Position numbers and translations under genes: made by a program. 64,000 nt of DNA, from NCBI RefSeq assembly GCF_016908325.1, contig NZ_JAFBDR010000024.1:1-64000 (forward strand), in the 5' to 3' direction. The notes under the pieces were generated by a model. It made no database searches and was not told the origin of the DNA. It saw only the letters and a list, made by a program, of their open reading frames with translations. Numbering within the stretch: the stretch's first letter is position 1; each line of letters starts with the position of its first letter. Of the stretch, positions 9,234 through 18,414 are shown in pieces. The DNA comes from Aquibacillus albus (GTDB taxonomy: Bacteria; Bacillota; Bacilli; Bacillales; Amphibacillaceae).

Positions 9234-10118
9234 TTAACCCTTAACAGAACCAGCCATTAAACCTTTATTGATTTCATCCGTAAAGATTAAGTACATGATA
9301 ATAGATGGAATCGCAATTAAAGACATTACAGCAAATTGCGCACCATAATTGGAGGAATACTGTCCAACAAATTGAACGATAGAAAATGGTAATGTTTTAA
9401 ACTGATCCATGGTGTTAAATGTGTAAGCCATTATAAACTCATTCCAGCAGTTTATAAAATTTACAACACTTATTGTTGCAATAGCTGGTTTTGTAATTGG
9501 AAAAATAATTTTAAAAAGGATTTTCCATATACTGGCACCATCAATAACAGCCGCCTCTTCAATGGACCTCGGAATAGTTTCCATAAATCCAGTCACGATA
9601 AACATACTAATTGGAATGTTAAATGCAGTATATGGCAATATTAACGCCCAATAACTGTTTAACAGTCCTATTTCATTAAAGATAATAAAGTTTGGTAATA
9701 ATGTAGCATGAATAGGGATCATCATACCTAATAAAATAATATTCATGAACAATGCACTAAATCGCCACTTCATTCTTGTGAACGCATAGGCTAGGAGAAT
9801 AGACACAAATGCAGTAAGTGCAACAGAAACAAAAGTAACTAAAACACTATTAAAAAAGTACGGTAATACATTCCCTTGAGTAAAGGCACTAACATAGTTC
9901 CCCCACTGTGGTGGTGAAGGCAATTGGAAGATTGTATCCCCAAAAAAATCACCACTTTTTAACAAGGAATAATTAAATAACCAAAGTAATGGGAAAATTT
10001 GTAAAAATCCTATAATTGCCATAAAAGTATAAAGGATTACCTTTCCCACTCCAAGTGGCTTTCTTTTCCTCTTCTGTAAAATAGTTATAGTTTGGTTTGT
10101 ATGTCCTTGAATTTCCAT
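9234..10118 (-). CDS. carbohydrate ABC transporter permease, MalG type
   Basis: This is a 294-residue inner-membrane permease of the CUT1 family. It has six hydrophobic helices and the cytoplasmic ATPase-docking EAA loop EAAVIDGASIWKILFKIIFP near residue 195. The C-terminus GLMAGSVKG is typical of MalG/LacG-like subunits. Its ATG overlaps the stop of the MalF-type partner by one base, indicating translational coupling. It should pair with that permease and the lipoprotein upstream to import an oligosaccharide. No ATP-binding subunit is encoded nearby, so a shared MsmX-type ATPase is expected. Confidence 0.93.
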   Translation of the reverse strand: MEIQGHTNQTITILQKRKRKPLGVGKVILYTFMAIIGFLQIFPLLWLFNYSLLKSGDFFGDTIFQLPSPPQWGNYVSAFTQGNVLPYFFNSVLVTFVSVALTAFVSILLAYAFTRMKWRFSALFMNIILLGMMIPIHATLLPNFIIFNEIGLLNSYWALILPYTAFNIPISMFIVTGFMETIPRSIEEAAVIDGASIWKILFKIIFPITKPAIATISVVNFINCWNEFIMAYTFNTMDQFKTLPFSIVQFVGQYSSNYGAQFAVMSLIAIPSIIMYLIFTDEINKGLMAGSVKG

Positions 10119-11020
10119 TAGTATTCACCAACATCTCTTTTCAGAAATTTGTTTAAAACTACTGTGATTATTAGAACAACAATGACAAATAGCACAGAAA
10201 TTGCATTACCATAGCCATATTGTGCAGATGAAAATGCTGTTTGGTACAAGTAATTACCGAGTAGTTGTGTGCTATTTCCTGGACCGCCACCTGTCATTAA
10301 ATAAACTACTTCCATTTGTTTTAAACATGCAATAACAGCTATAATAACAGCAACACGCATCATAGGTGCTAACAACGGAATGACAACTTGAAGATATAAC
10401 TGAAATGGATTGGCTCCATCAATCTTAGCAGCCTCATAAAGTTCATCTGGGACCCCTTTTAGTCCAGCATAATAAAGTAAAAACGCGTAACCAAAACCTT
10501 GCCACATTGTTACGACAATAATAGACCATATAGCTATATCCGGATTACCTAACCAATCCTGTTTTAATGCAGATAAGCCAATTGATTCTAGGACATTGTT
10601 TAGCAATCCGTATTGTGGGTTGTATATACTAGCCCATAATTTTGCAGTTACAACAATCGAAATGATTGCCGGAATAAATAAAATTGTACGTAATACTTTT
10701 TCCCATCTTCCACAATGTGTAATTAAAATAGATAAGAAAATTGCTATTGGGTGTTGAATAAGAATTGTTGCCACTGTTAAAAGCAGGGCATTTATCAATG
10801 ATGTACTAAAAATTTCATCATTAAAAATAATATTCTTAAAGTTTTCTAAACCAACAAAATTGTAGTCTCCAATTCCTCCCCAATCTGTAAACCCATAATA
10901 TATACTCATCCCAATTGGGAAGATAATCATTGAAATAAGAATTAAAGAACCTGGCGCAACAAGGAAGAAGATTGTTCTTTTATCAGACATCAACTGATTC
11001 ATTTCTACCACTCTTTTCAT
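10118..11020 (-). CDS. carbohydrate ABC transporter permease, MalF type
   Basis: This is a 300-residue membrane permease of the CUT1 family with six predicted helices. The EAA loop EAAKIDGANPFQLYLQVVIP is near residue 205, and the MTGGGPGNST segment near 255 is typical of MalF/UgpA-like subunits. The longest frame starts at 11020. An in-frame ATG at 11002 has a weak GAGTGG sequence before it and may be the true start. It lies between the binding protein and the MalG-type permease. The 90-base gap after the binding-protein gene contains a long hairpin that probably sets the relative transcript amounts. The substrate is not identifiable. Confidence 0.93.
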   Translation of the reverse strand: MKRVVEMNQLMSDKRTIFFLVAPGSLILISMIIFPIGMSIYYGFTDWGGIGDYNFVGLENFKNIIFNDEIFSTSLINALLLTVATILIQHPIAIFLSILITHCGRWEKVLRTILFIPAIISIVVTAKLWASIYNPQYGLLNNVLESIGLSALKQDWLGNPDIAIWSIIVVTMWQGFGYAFLLYYAGLKGVPDELYEAAKIDGANPFQLYLQVVIPLLAPMMRVAVIIAVIACLKQMEVVYLMTGGGPGNSTQLLGNYLYQTAFSSAQYGYGNAISVLFVIVVLIITVVLNKFLKRDVGEY

Positions 11021-11054
11021 CTGTAAATATCATCTACAAATTCCTCTTTATGTT

Positions 11055-11086
11055 GAAGATGATGGCACAGCTGCACCATCACCTTC
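11055..11086 (-). other. 15-bp intercistronic hairpin between binding protein and permease genes
   Basis: GAAGGTGATGGTGCA and TGTGCCATCATCTTC can pair over 15 bp with three G-U pairs around a two-base loop. There is no T-run, so it is better seen as a 3'-end stabiliser of the abundant binding-protein message or a partial terminator than as a full stop. Confidence 0.6.
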
Positions 11087-11109
11087 CTTTATTTTATTTA
11101 CTTCAGATA

Positions 11110-12447
11110 TTATTCTGATGCTTCTCGAGCTTTTTGTGCAGCTGCATCCAACTCTTCACCGAACTCTTCTGGTGTAAGTTCACCTGTAAATAGCTCTTGA
11201 TGAAGGCTCATAATTGTTTCTTTAAATTCTGGTGTTGATTCATCAAGTATTGGTGTACCACTAGCAGATGTTAAACTATTAAAGATATCGACCATTTCTT
11301 TCTGAAGTTGGGACTCATCGCCAGTTAAATCAAATTTTTGAGCTGGCATTCCTGCTCCACTTTCCCAAACAAGTTTAGGCCAATTTTCAGAGCTATAGAA
11401 ATACTTTAAAAATTTAACAGCCTCTTCTTTATGTTCTGAGTTTTCAGCAATGGAATATCCAGCACCGTTATAAGCTAATAAATCTCCTGGTTCTGATTTG
11501 TCAGTAACTGGGTAATTGATAACACCTACGTTTTCTCTAAAACTTTCTGGGAAGTTTTCATCTGTAGCAAGTCCCATTTCCCAAGCACCCATTAAATACA
11601 TTGCTGCTTTTTCTTGTCCAAATAAGTTTCTTGCAGTACCGTAATCTGCAGTTAAGAAGCCCTCTGCAAATACACCAGCATCTACCATTCCCTTCATTTT
11701 AGCTGCTGCATCAATAACCGCTGGGTCAGTATAAGAAGCATCACCAGCAAGTGCTTGATCCATCAAATCAAAGCTGCCTGTTTCACGCTGTAATGCATAA
11801 TCAAACCACATTGGCAGAATCCAACCATCCATACCATTCGTTACAACTGGATTTATCCCTAAATCACGAAACTGTTTAGAAACTGCAATTAATTCTTCTT
11901 CTGTTTTCGGAGGCTCTAATCCGTTTTCTTCAAAAAGTCGTTTGTTAATAAAAAGAGGTAAAAAGTCCGTGTTCTTTGGTACCCCGTAAAGTTTGCCATC
12001 TTTCGAAAATCCATCAAAAGATCCTTCGATAAATCCCATACCTTCAAATTCAGCAGAATCAAGTTCATGTAACAATCCATTATCAATTAATGGTGCAATA
12101 AATGAAGATTGCCCCCATGTCATCAAAATATCAGGCAGTTGATCAGTAGATGAATAAATTTTAATCTTATCTTTGTATGGTTCATCTTGTAACGCTTCCA
12201 CTTCAATCGTTACATGTGGATTTTCTTCCATATAAGAATCGATAATTTGTTGTTCAACACCACCCATACCGGTCTCTCGGTCTGGATTTGGTGTAAAGAA
12301 GTTTAATGTCACTTTCTCTGATCCATCACCTTTGTCAGTCCCATTTCCATCTGAATTTTCTGATCCCTTAGCATTACTATTACATGCTGCTAAAGTAATT
12401 GATAGAGCAAGTATAGATACTAGCATTAGTAACCGTTTTTTCATCAT
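11110..12447 (-). CDS. extracellular sugar-binding lipoprotein of an ABC importer
   Basis: This is a solute-binding protein of the MalE/MsmE type, 445 residues. The N-terminus is a lipoprotein signal ending in the lipobox LAAC, so the mature protein is anchored on the outer face of the membrane by Cys 22. A Ser/Gly/Asp-rich linker precedes the two-lobed domain. The segments FTPNPDRETG, GVPKNTDFLP and AAMYLMGAWEM are typical of cluster 1 binding proteins. It is the first gene of the operon and is divergent from the kinase/regulator pair likely to control it. Two adjacent ATGs exist; the second (12444) is better spaced from AAAGGTGGG. A cre-like site lies just upstream. The ligand is unknown. 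Confidence 0.93.
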   Translation of the reverse strand: MMKKRLLMLVSILALSITLAACNSNAKGSENSDGNGTDKGDGSEKVTLNFFTPNPDRETGMGGVEQQIIDSYMEENPHVTIEVEALQDEPYKDKIKIYSSTDQLPDILMTWGQSSFIAPLIDNGLLHELDSAEFEGMGFIEGSFDGFSKDGKLYGVPKNTDFLPLFINKRLFEENGLEPPKTEEELIAVSKQFRDLGINPVVTNGMDGWILPMWFDYALQRETGSFDLMDQALAGDASYTDPAVIDAAAKMKGMVDAGVFAEGFLTADYGTARNLFGQEKAAMYLMGAWEMGLATDENFPESFRENVGVINYPVTDKSEPGDLLAYNGAGYSIAENSEHKEEAVKFLKYFYSSENWPKLVWESGAGMPAQKFDLTGDESQLQKEMVDIFNSLTSASGTPILDESTPEFKETIMSLHQELFTGELTPEEFGEELDAAAQKAREASE

Positions 12448-12466
12448 TTTCCCACCTTTTAAATTT

Positions 12467-12480
12467 TGTATCCGCTTTCT
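12467..12480 (-). promoter_or_regulatory. possible cre (CcpA) site before the first importer operon
   Basis: AGAAAGCGGATACA on the minus strand differs from the cre pattern TGNAANCGNTNNCA at two positions. It lies about 20 bases upstream of the binding-protein start. Carbon catabolite control would be normal for such an operon. Confidence 0.4.
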
Positions 12481-12651
12481 ATATTTAGTTTATGGGATAG
12501 AGACTATTATAACAATGTAGCATTTTTTAGATATCGTTTACATTTTTTAAAAAATCAATTACAGTAAATTATAAGTTTTATGAAGTTTAAGACAACATTT
12601 TGATGAGATCGATCGAATAACAACATATGTATTTACAAGGAAATGATTATT

Positions 12652-14445
12652 ATGAAGAAGAAAAAGCTAGTAACCTCCTATCTAGATTTACCCGTTCGAT
12701 TTAAGATTCTCCTTTGGTTCATCCCTTTGTTGTTAATTACAGTTACAGTAACCGGATGGTACTCTTATTACACGGCTAAAAATCAAGTATTAGAGAAGAT
12801 TAATATAGCACAGCTAGAATATACAGACCAAATTAGTAGTGAATTAGATTCCATTTCTAGAGATGCTGTTGATTTTACAAACTACCTATTTCTTCTTTCC
12901 AGTGTTCAACAATTTTTAAATCCTATTACCCAGGAAGATTCGATTTCCAGACGAAAACAAATTAACGAAATTGTTTCTAGTCTATTAATTAACCAACGTG
13001 ATTTTCAATCACTCGTTTTATATAGCTTTAGAGATGATGTGCCGCCACTAGCAATCAACCAAACAGGGGTCACTAGTACGATGTCTTTTAATGAATTTAA
13101 AGAGACATACCACTTCCAGGAAGCTTTAAAACGTGAGGTTAAGCCATCCTGGACATTATTAACCGGAGACGTTAATTTATTTGAAGGAGATAGTAAAACA
13201 AAAATAATCCTTACAAGATTTATTAAAAATTCATACACATTAAAAGATCTAGGAATTATAGTAATTGGAATTAACGTAGAAGAATTGAGAAACAAATACA
13301 CGACTGGATTAAGTAATAAAGCACAGCTGTTTATTTTGAATAACACGAACACTGTTGTTACATCAACAGACGAACAGTGGATTGGAAAAGGTGTGAACGA
13401 TATTCCTTACTTTAAGGATTTGAATGACAAAATTTCACTTACTAATGATGAAATGATGTTAGCACGATCAAGCACTGAAAACGGTTGGGATGTACTCCTC
13501 TTACAACCTAGAAAGGAAATTCTTACGGAACTAAATACGATTAAAGTTTGGACACTAGTTGTGACTGCACTCTGTTTTTTTGCAGGTGTTTGGTTCTCGT
13601 GGTATGTGTCGTTAGTCATCACAAAACCACTTAAAAAGCTAACGAAATCAATGTATCTATTACAGATGGGGGATTTTAATCAACAAGTGGCATTTCGAGG
13701 CAAAGATGAAATAGGTAAACTAGGAAAAGGCTACGACTTGATGGTACAACAAATTAAAAAGTTGATTGACGACGTTTACCGATCAAAACTTAGTCAAAAA
13801 GAAGCTGAATTAAAATCTTTACAAGCGCAAATTCATCCACACTTTTTATATAACACATTGGATACAATCTTTTGGAAAGCCCAAAAGAAAAACGATATGG
13901 AAATAGCTGAAATGATTTACTCTCTATCACAGTTTTTTAGATTAAGCTTAAGTGATGGAAAAGAATTTGTGACCGTGGGGAATGAATTGTCTTTGGTAGA
14001 AAATTATTTAACAATCCAAAAAAATCGCTTTTCTACTAAATTCACCTTTGAAATCAATGCGCTGGATTCAGTTAAGGAATTATTGATACCGAAGCTGTTA
14101 ATACAACCACTTGTTGAAAATGCGCTTATCCATGGACTTGATTCTATTGACGATAATGGTTTTATTTATATTCACGTTCATAAGGAAGAAAACGATCTCC
14201 TCATTGAAGTTATGGATAACGGAATTGGGATAGACAAGAACAAATTAAAAAGTCTTAATGATTATCTACAATCAACCGAATTTAAGGAGCCGATAGTGGC
14301 TGAACGGCAGGGCCGACCAGGTTATGCACTGATAAATATAATAGAACGCTTAAAAATAAAATATGGCAGCAAGTCGAAGATGACGATCGAAAGTAAAAAA
14401 GGAGTGGGGACAAAAGTAACAATTCGGATTCCTCTAAGTAAATGA
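12652..14445 (+). CDS. YesM-type sensor histidine kinase
   Basis: This is a membrane sensor kinase of the LytS/YesM class. A helix near residues 20-40 and a second near 300-320 flank an extracellular Cache-like domain of about 260 residues. A HAMP domain follows, then the His_kinase domain with phospho-acceptor His in QIHPHFLYNTLD near residue 395, and an ATPase domain with LLIQPLVENALIHG (N box) and VMDNGIGID (G box). The start 12652 is preferred because AAGGA sits ten bases upstream; ATG 12643 is too close to it. It is paired with the AraC-type regulator downstream and divergent from the sugar importer, so it probably senses an extracellular sugar or the loaded binding protein. Confidence 0.93.
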   Translation: MKKKKLVTSYLDLPVRFKILLWFIPLLLITVTVTGWYSYYTAKNQVLEKINIAQLEYTDQISSELDSISRDAVDFTNYLFLLSSVQQFLNPITQEDSISRRKQINEIVSSLLINQRDFQSLVLYSFRDDVPPLAINQTGVTSTMSFNEFKETYHFQEALKREVKPSWTLLTGDVNLFEGDSKTKIILTRFIKNSYTLKDLGIIVIGINVEELRNKYTTGLSNKAQLFILNNTNTVVTSTDEQWIGKGVNDIPYFKDLNDKISLTNDEMMLARSSTENGWDVLLLQPRKEILTELNTIKVWTLVVTALCFFAGVWFSWYVSLVITKPLKKLTKSMYLLQMGDFNQQVAFRGKDEIGKLGKGYDLMVQQIKKLIDDVYRSKLSQKEAELKSLQAQIHPHFLYNTLDTIFWKAQKKNDMEIAEMIYSLSQFFRLSLSDGKEFVTVGNELSLVENYLTIQKNRFSTKFTFEINALDSVKELLIPKLLIQPLVENALIHGLDSIDDNGFIYIHVHKEENDLLIEVMDNGIGIDKNKLKSLNDYLQSTEFKEPIVAERQGRPGYALINIIERLKIKYGSKSKMTIESKKGVGTKVTIRIPLSK

Positions 14446-14509
14446 TTCTTCATTTGAATAGTGTACTTTTTAATGGCTATGTTAAAGTTCAGTGTTGATT
14501 TTTGACTCA

Positions 14510-14554
14510 TCGTGTGAAATCAAGATTTCACACGACTTTCAGCATAGCTGAAAG
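14510..14554 (+). other. two back-to-back perfect hairpins between kinase and regulator genes
   Basis: A perfect 12-bp inverted repeat (TCGTGTGAAATC, loop AA, GATTTCACACGA at 14510-14535) abuts a perfect 8-bp one (CTTTCAGC, loop ATA, GCTGAAAG at 14536-14554) with no base between. There is no T-run, and the next gene's ribosome binding site follows 15 bases later. They may protect or separate the two cistrons' messages. Confidence 0.6.
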
Positions 14555-14582
14555 GATGCTCAATGGAAAAGGAGTGATAAGA

Positions 14583-16205
14583 TTGATTAAATTATTAATT
14601 GCCGAAGATGAGCAAACAATTCGTGATGGAATTGTATCTTCCATTGACTGGCAGAAACATAATATTGATGTTTGTGCAGAGGCTAGCAATGGAGAAGAAG
14701 CCCTTTACTTAGTTGAGTCACTAAATCCTAATATTGTTATTACAGATATCCAAATGCCAAGAATGAGCGGGTTAAATTTTATACAACGGGCAAAAGATAA
14801 AGGTTTTTCTTTTGAAGCAATTGTGCTAACAGGCTATGAGGATTTTAACTATGCAAAAGATGCCATCCGGCTTAATGTATTTGATTATATATTGAAACCT
14901 GCTCTACCAGATAAAATTTTAGAAACAACTCTTCAAGCAAAACAAAAGATTGAACAAGCACAGCTTATGGATCAACAAGTTCAACTACTAGAACAGTATA
15001 CGGATAAAAGAAATTACTTAGATAAAGTTGAGAAACTAAACTATTGGTTTCATTTCCCAGAACAGTCCCGAACGGATAACAAAGAAGAATGTATTAACGA
15101 TTTAAAAATGCGGTTTAATACTAATCAGGATATTCAAATTGGAATAGTAAGATGTACGAATCAATCAAGTTCTTATTATATGGATGATTATGAGCTGTTT
15201 AAATTTGCGTGCCTTAACATCACATCAGAAACATTATCCCCCTTTTATAAAGGGAATATGGAGGTATTATTTAATCATGAATTATTAGTTTGGGTGGCAA
15301 ATACTGATACTGAATACAAACCAAGTGAGCTTAAGCCGTATCTCTCTCAGTTAATGGATAACTTCAAACGATATTTAAAATTACCCATTTATATCGGTAT
15401 TGGCAATCCCAAACAAACAATTAATGATTTACATCAAACTTATAAAGAAGCTAAGCAAGCCTTGGATGAACATTATTACCACAAAGAGAAGCATGCTTTT
15501 TTCTTTATAGAATTAACTGATCGTGATGATAAGTTAATTCTTCATGACAGACAACTTTTAAAACTGGAAGATGACCTGGTTAAATCTATATATAATAAGC
15601 AATATGATGCTGCTCTAGATATGTTGGAGAGCTGGTTAACCTATCTAAAAGAAAGTACTTTTTACCCGAAGGATCAAGTGAACTTAAAGGCAATTGCCCT
15701 TATTATTGAAATGCAAAAATTTGTACGAGGAAAAACACATACAAAAATTAAGTGGGAAAATGACTTCATTAACTGGATCGAACAGATGCCTACTATGAGA
15801 ACATTTGATGATATGTCATCCATACTGAAAAAAATATTTCAAAACGTTTTTGAGATTTTAACTTCAGAACGACCGGTTCATCGGACAGTTCAACGGGCAA
15901 AGTCTATTATTCAGGATCGGTATTATGACAAAAACTTAACTTTAGAATCGATTGCTAATGAAGTATTTGTTTCTAGTGCATACTTAAGTTCGTTGTTCAA
16001 ACAAGAGTTAGGAATTAAATTCTTGGATTATTTACATCAGTACCGTATTTCACAAGCCAATATTCTGCTATCACAGGATTTTAAGATCTATGAAGTTGCT
16101 GATGAGGTTGGTTATAAAGACGAACGACATTTTAGTACCACCTTTAAAAAATGGACTGGAATTACTCCATCTCAGTTTCAGAAAGAAGCTAAAATAATTA
16201 AGTAA
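14583..16205 (+). CDS. YesN-type response regulator with AraC DNA-binding domain
   Basis: The start chosen is TTG 14583 (IKLLIAEDEQ), eight bases after AAGGAG; an upstream ATG at 14502 would translate through the two hairpins and adds no homologous residues. The 541-residue protein has a receiver domain (about residues 1-120; phospho-Asp in NIVITDIQMPRM, Lys in YILKPA), a long central helical region, and two AraC-type helix-turn-helix units at the C-terminus (about 440-540), including NEVFVSSAYLSSLFKQELG. It should be phosphorylated by the kinase upstream and activate the divergent importer operon. A terminator follows at 16332. Confidence 0.93.
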   Translation: MIKLLIAEDEQTIRDGIVSSIDWQKHNIDVCAEASNGEEALYLVESLNPNIVITDIQMPRMSGLNFIQRAKDKGFSFEAIVLTGYEDFNYAKDAIRLNVFDYILKPALPDKILETTLQAKQKIEQAQLMDQQVQLLEQYTDKRNYLDKVEKLNYWFHFPEQSRTDNKEECINDLKMRFNTNQDIQIGIVRCTNQSSSYYMDDYELFKFACLNITSETLSPFYKGNMEVLFNHELLVWVANTDTEYKPSELKPYLSQLMDNFKRYLKLPIYIGIGNPKQTINDLHQTYKEAKQALDEHYYHKEKHAFFFIELTDRDDKLILHDRQLLKLEDDLVKSIYNKQYDAALDMLESWLTYLKESTFYPKDQVNLKAIALIIEMQKFVRGKTHTKIKWENDFINWIEQMPTMRTFDDMSSILKKIFQNVFEILTSERPVHRTVQRAKSIIQDRYYDKNLTLESIANEVFVSSAYLSSLFKQELGIKFLDYLHQYRISQANILLSQDFKIYEVADEVGYKDERHFSTTFKKWTGITPSQFQKEAKIIK

Positions 16206-16331
16206 TTACATTTCATTCTATCGTAATATTCATCTTGTGCTTAAGCTTGAAGCAATGTTCATAATTCTTTAGAATGTTATGTTAATGAGGAGGGATAACT
16301 CCAACAAAACTTATAAATTCTAAAGTAACAT

Positions 16332-16366
16332 GAAAGGACTTAAGTATATTCAGTCCTTTCTCCTTT
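16332..16366 (+). terminator. terminator between the regulator and the exopolysaccharide operon end
   Basis: GAAAGGACT pairs with AGTCCTTTC around an 11-base loop and is followed by TCCTTTT. It lies between convergent genes and is stronger in the plus direction. Confidence 0.75.
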
Positions 16367-16371
16367 TACGT

Positions 16372-17325
16372 CTATTTAAGTAACTTGGATTTCCAGTAAC
16401 TGTAGTCATGTACAGCAATACCTCCAAATCCTGGATGCCCTGAAAAATGCTCTTTAAGCAATCGTAACTCCTGTTCCATAACTCTAGGAGGAGTATCGTA
16501 GAAGGTAGTGTGACTGCCTTCACTGGTTTTAATAACATTCACTCCAACAACAACGGATTTATTGTGATTTGCAGCTTGTTCAACAAGAGGAGATGAAATC
16601 CATCTGATTCCATTTTTCCCATCTGTGTAGTCTCGATAGGCCATGATGGTTATGGAATCTAATTTTGAGATCATCCATTCACCAACACTTTGACTTTCCC
16701 CAGGTATTTTGACTTCATCAATCCAAAATGGGAAATCTCCACTTATGTTAAGTTCTGTACCGAACTTTGCTTGTTTCGTAAGATGTTTGATGTTATTTAT
16801 CCACTGATTAATTATCTCATCGTTGTTGTTCTCCCAATCTGGTAGTAGATAAGGCTCAATATCGACATGTATTCCCTGAAACATCTCCTCTTCGGTTACC
16901 TGACGATTATAACCTTTAACGATCGAAACAAATTCATTTAAGCTTTTCTGATTTTTGGTTAAAGCCCAGTTCGGGTCACCACCAAGCGCATAGACTTCTA
17001 TATCCTCCTCTGATGCCCTTTTGATAAACGATTGAAAGTTTACTTTATCGAATGATCTTAAGCTGACATGTAAATAAATTAAATTCACGCCTTGTTCATT
17101 TACAAATGAAATGACATCCTCATAATTTTCTTCGAGACTATCAAGGTCCCAAATCCAAGTCGCTGTTACATAATTTTTTTTATTCATATTAATTCCTATT
17201 GATAGTAAGACCATTACTATTATAGTGATTGCAACAAATCCTGTTATTATAAAGAATAATGATTTTTTTCTAAAGAAGGACCTTTCATGAGTGAAAGGTC
17301 CTTTATTTCTATATTTATTCAACAT
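16372..17325 (-). CDS. membrane-anchored single-domain TIM-barrel protein, glycosidase-like
   Basis: This is a protein of about 317 residues with one N-terminal membrane helix (about residues 24-46) and an outside domain. The domain has beta-alpha repeats and the motif GIHVDIEPY (Asp and Glu two apart at the end of a predicted strand), followed by IMAYRDY, as in (beta/alpha)8 glycosidases. It is clearly homologous to both halves of the secreted protein at 27722-29413 (shared ALGG.P.WAL, DIEP and AYRDY segments). It is the last gene of the exopolysaccharide operon. ATG 17325 overlaps the end of the glmU-like gene; a GTG at 17337 is possible, and neither has a good ribosome binding site. The 5' codons run through a perfect hairpin at 17278-17301. 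A role in trimming the polymer is inferred from context. Confidence 0.7.
   Translation of the reverse strand: MLNKYRNKGPFTHERSFFRKKSLFFIITGFVAITIIVMVLLSIGINMNKKNYVTATWIWDLDSLEENYEDVISFVNEQGVNLIYLHVSLRSFDKVNFQSFIKRASEEDIEVYALGGDPNWALTKNQKSLNEFVSIVKGYNRQVTEEEMFQGIHVDIEPYLLPDWENNNDEIINQWINNIKHLTKQAKFGTELNISGDFPFWIDEVKIPGESQSVGEWMISKLDSITIMAYRDYTDGKNGIRWISSPLVEQAANHNKSVVVGVNVIKTSEGSHTTFYDTPPRVMEQELRLLKEHFSGHPGFGGIAVHDYSYWKSKLLK
17278..17301 (-). terminator. terminator-like hairpin inside the 5' end of the TIM-barrel gene
   Basis: A perfect 10-bp inverted repeat (GGACCTTTCA, loop CTCA, TGAAAGGTCC on the minus strand) lies 14 bases after the stop of the glmU-like gene. The following sequence is only partly T-rich. 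It may cut transcription before the last gene, giving lower expression of the barrel protein. Confidence 0.5.
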
Positions 17326-18295
17326 AAGGCATAGCACTTACATCGTTGGTTGTAGAGGAGTTTTGATATTTTGTTAGATTTATAGATTTATAATCCCATA
17401 GACCAATATCAGGACCAACAATGCGATTATCTCCTATTTGCGTATTTCCTTTTAAATGGGTCCGTGGTTTTATTACGGTACCCTTACCTATTGAAACCCC
17501 AACCTCGATAAAGGTAGAAGATGGGTCAATAATCGTAACACCATTACGCCTATGATACTCTATGATCCGTTTTTGATAAATTTTCTCTGCTCGAGCGAGC
17601 TGTGAGCGATCATTAATACCTAACCCTTCTTCTGCGTTATCCACATTCGTAGCGGATATTTTTCCGCCTTGACGTTTCAAAATCTCAATAACGTCAGGTA
17701 AATAATATTCATGTTGCTGGTTGTTAGTTGATACTTTCTCAAGAGCTTGAAATAACAGGTAATTGTCAAAGCAAAAAATGCCAGAGTTTACTTCATGAAT
17801 TAACTGTTCTTCTTCAGACGCATCCTTATGCTCTACGATTCTAATAACTTCTCCATTCTTTTCCCGCACAATACGACCATAGCCCGCTGGATCTTCCGGA
17901 AACATCGTTAAGATAGTAGCAGCTGAGTTTGTACTACAATGATGTTCTAGACATTTTCTTAGAGTCTGCTCTGTAATTAATGGCGTATCTCCAGTAATAA
18001 TTAACGTCGACCCTTGTTGGTCAGCAAGCTTTTTATGGCACATTTTCACTGCGTGCGCAGTTCCAAGCTGTTCCTCTTGGTGCGCATATTCTAAAGATGA
18101 GCCCAATTGTTGTTTAATCATTTCTGACTGATGACCTACAACCGTAATAATTCGATCTATAGAAATACGCTTCAATTGATCGATGACGTGCTGTACCATC
18201 GGTTCACCACAAACATCGTGAAGAACCTTTGGCAAATCTGATTTCATTCGAGTTCCTTTTCCCGCGGCTAATACGATAGCAAACGTTTGATTCAT
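17315..18295 (-). CDS. GlmU-like UDP-GlcNAc pyrophosphorylase lacking the acetyltransferase half
   Basis: The start chosen is ATG 18295 (MNQTFAIVLAAGKGTRM), preceded by GGAGGG; the longer frame to 18364 has no site. At about 326 residues it is some 130 short of a normal GlmU. The uridyltransferase domain is complete: the nucleotide loop LAAGKGTRMKSDLPKVLH, then QLGTAHAVK, ITGDTPL and a later NVDNAEEGLGIND. Only two or three left-handed beta-helix turns remain before the stop. The region that in GlmU carries the acetyl-CoA site is absent, and no remnant follows. It should make UDP-GlcNAc from GlcNAc-1-phosphate and UTP but not acetylate GlcN-1-phosphate. It lies between glmS and the barrel gene in the exopolysaccharide operon. 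Confidence 0.85.
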   Translation of the reverse strand: MNQTFAIVLAAGKGTRMKSDLPKVLHDVCGEPMVQHVIDQLKRISIDRIITVVGHQSEMIKQQLGSSLEYAHQEEQLGTAHAVKMCHKKLADQQGSTLIITGDTPLITEQTLRKCLEHHCSTNSAATILTMFPEDPAGYGRIVREKNGEVIRIVEHKDASEEEQLIHEVNSGIFCFDNYLLFQALEKVSTNNQQHEYYLPDVIEILKRQGGKISATNVDNAEEGLGINDRSQLARAEKIYQKRIIEYHRRNGVTIIDPSSTFIEVGVSIGKGTVIKPRTHLKGNTQIGDNRIVGPDIGLWDYKSINLTKYQNSSTTNDVSAMPYVE

Positions 18296-18414
18296 CTTTT
18301 GATAACCCTCCATTCTTTTCACTGGTAAAAAAACTTCTTTATTCATATCAACAGTAGTTATCAATCTAGCTACAATAATGAATGGTTTCTTAACTTCCCT
18401 ATTAACAGGAGCTC

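Noticed and set aside
16372-17325. Reading the TIM-barrel proteins as GH18 chitinases
   Set aside because: The DxxDxDxE signature of GH18 is absent; only a DIEP pair is present, so I keep them as an unnamed glycosidase-like family.
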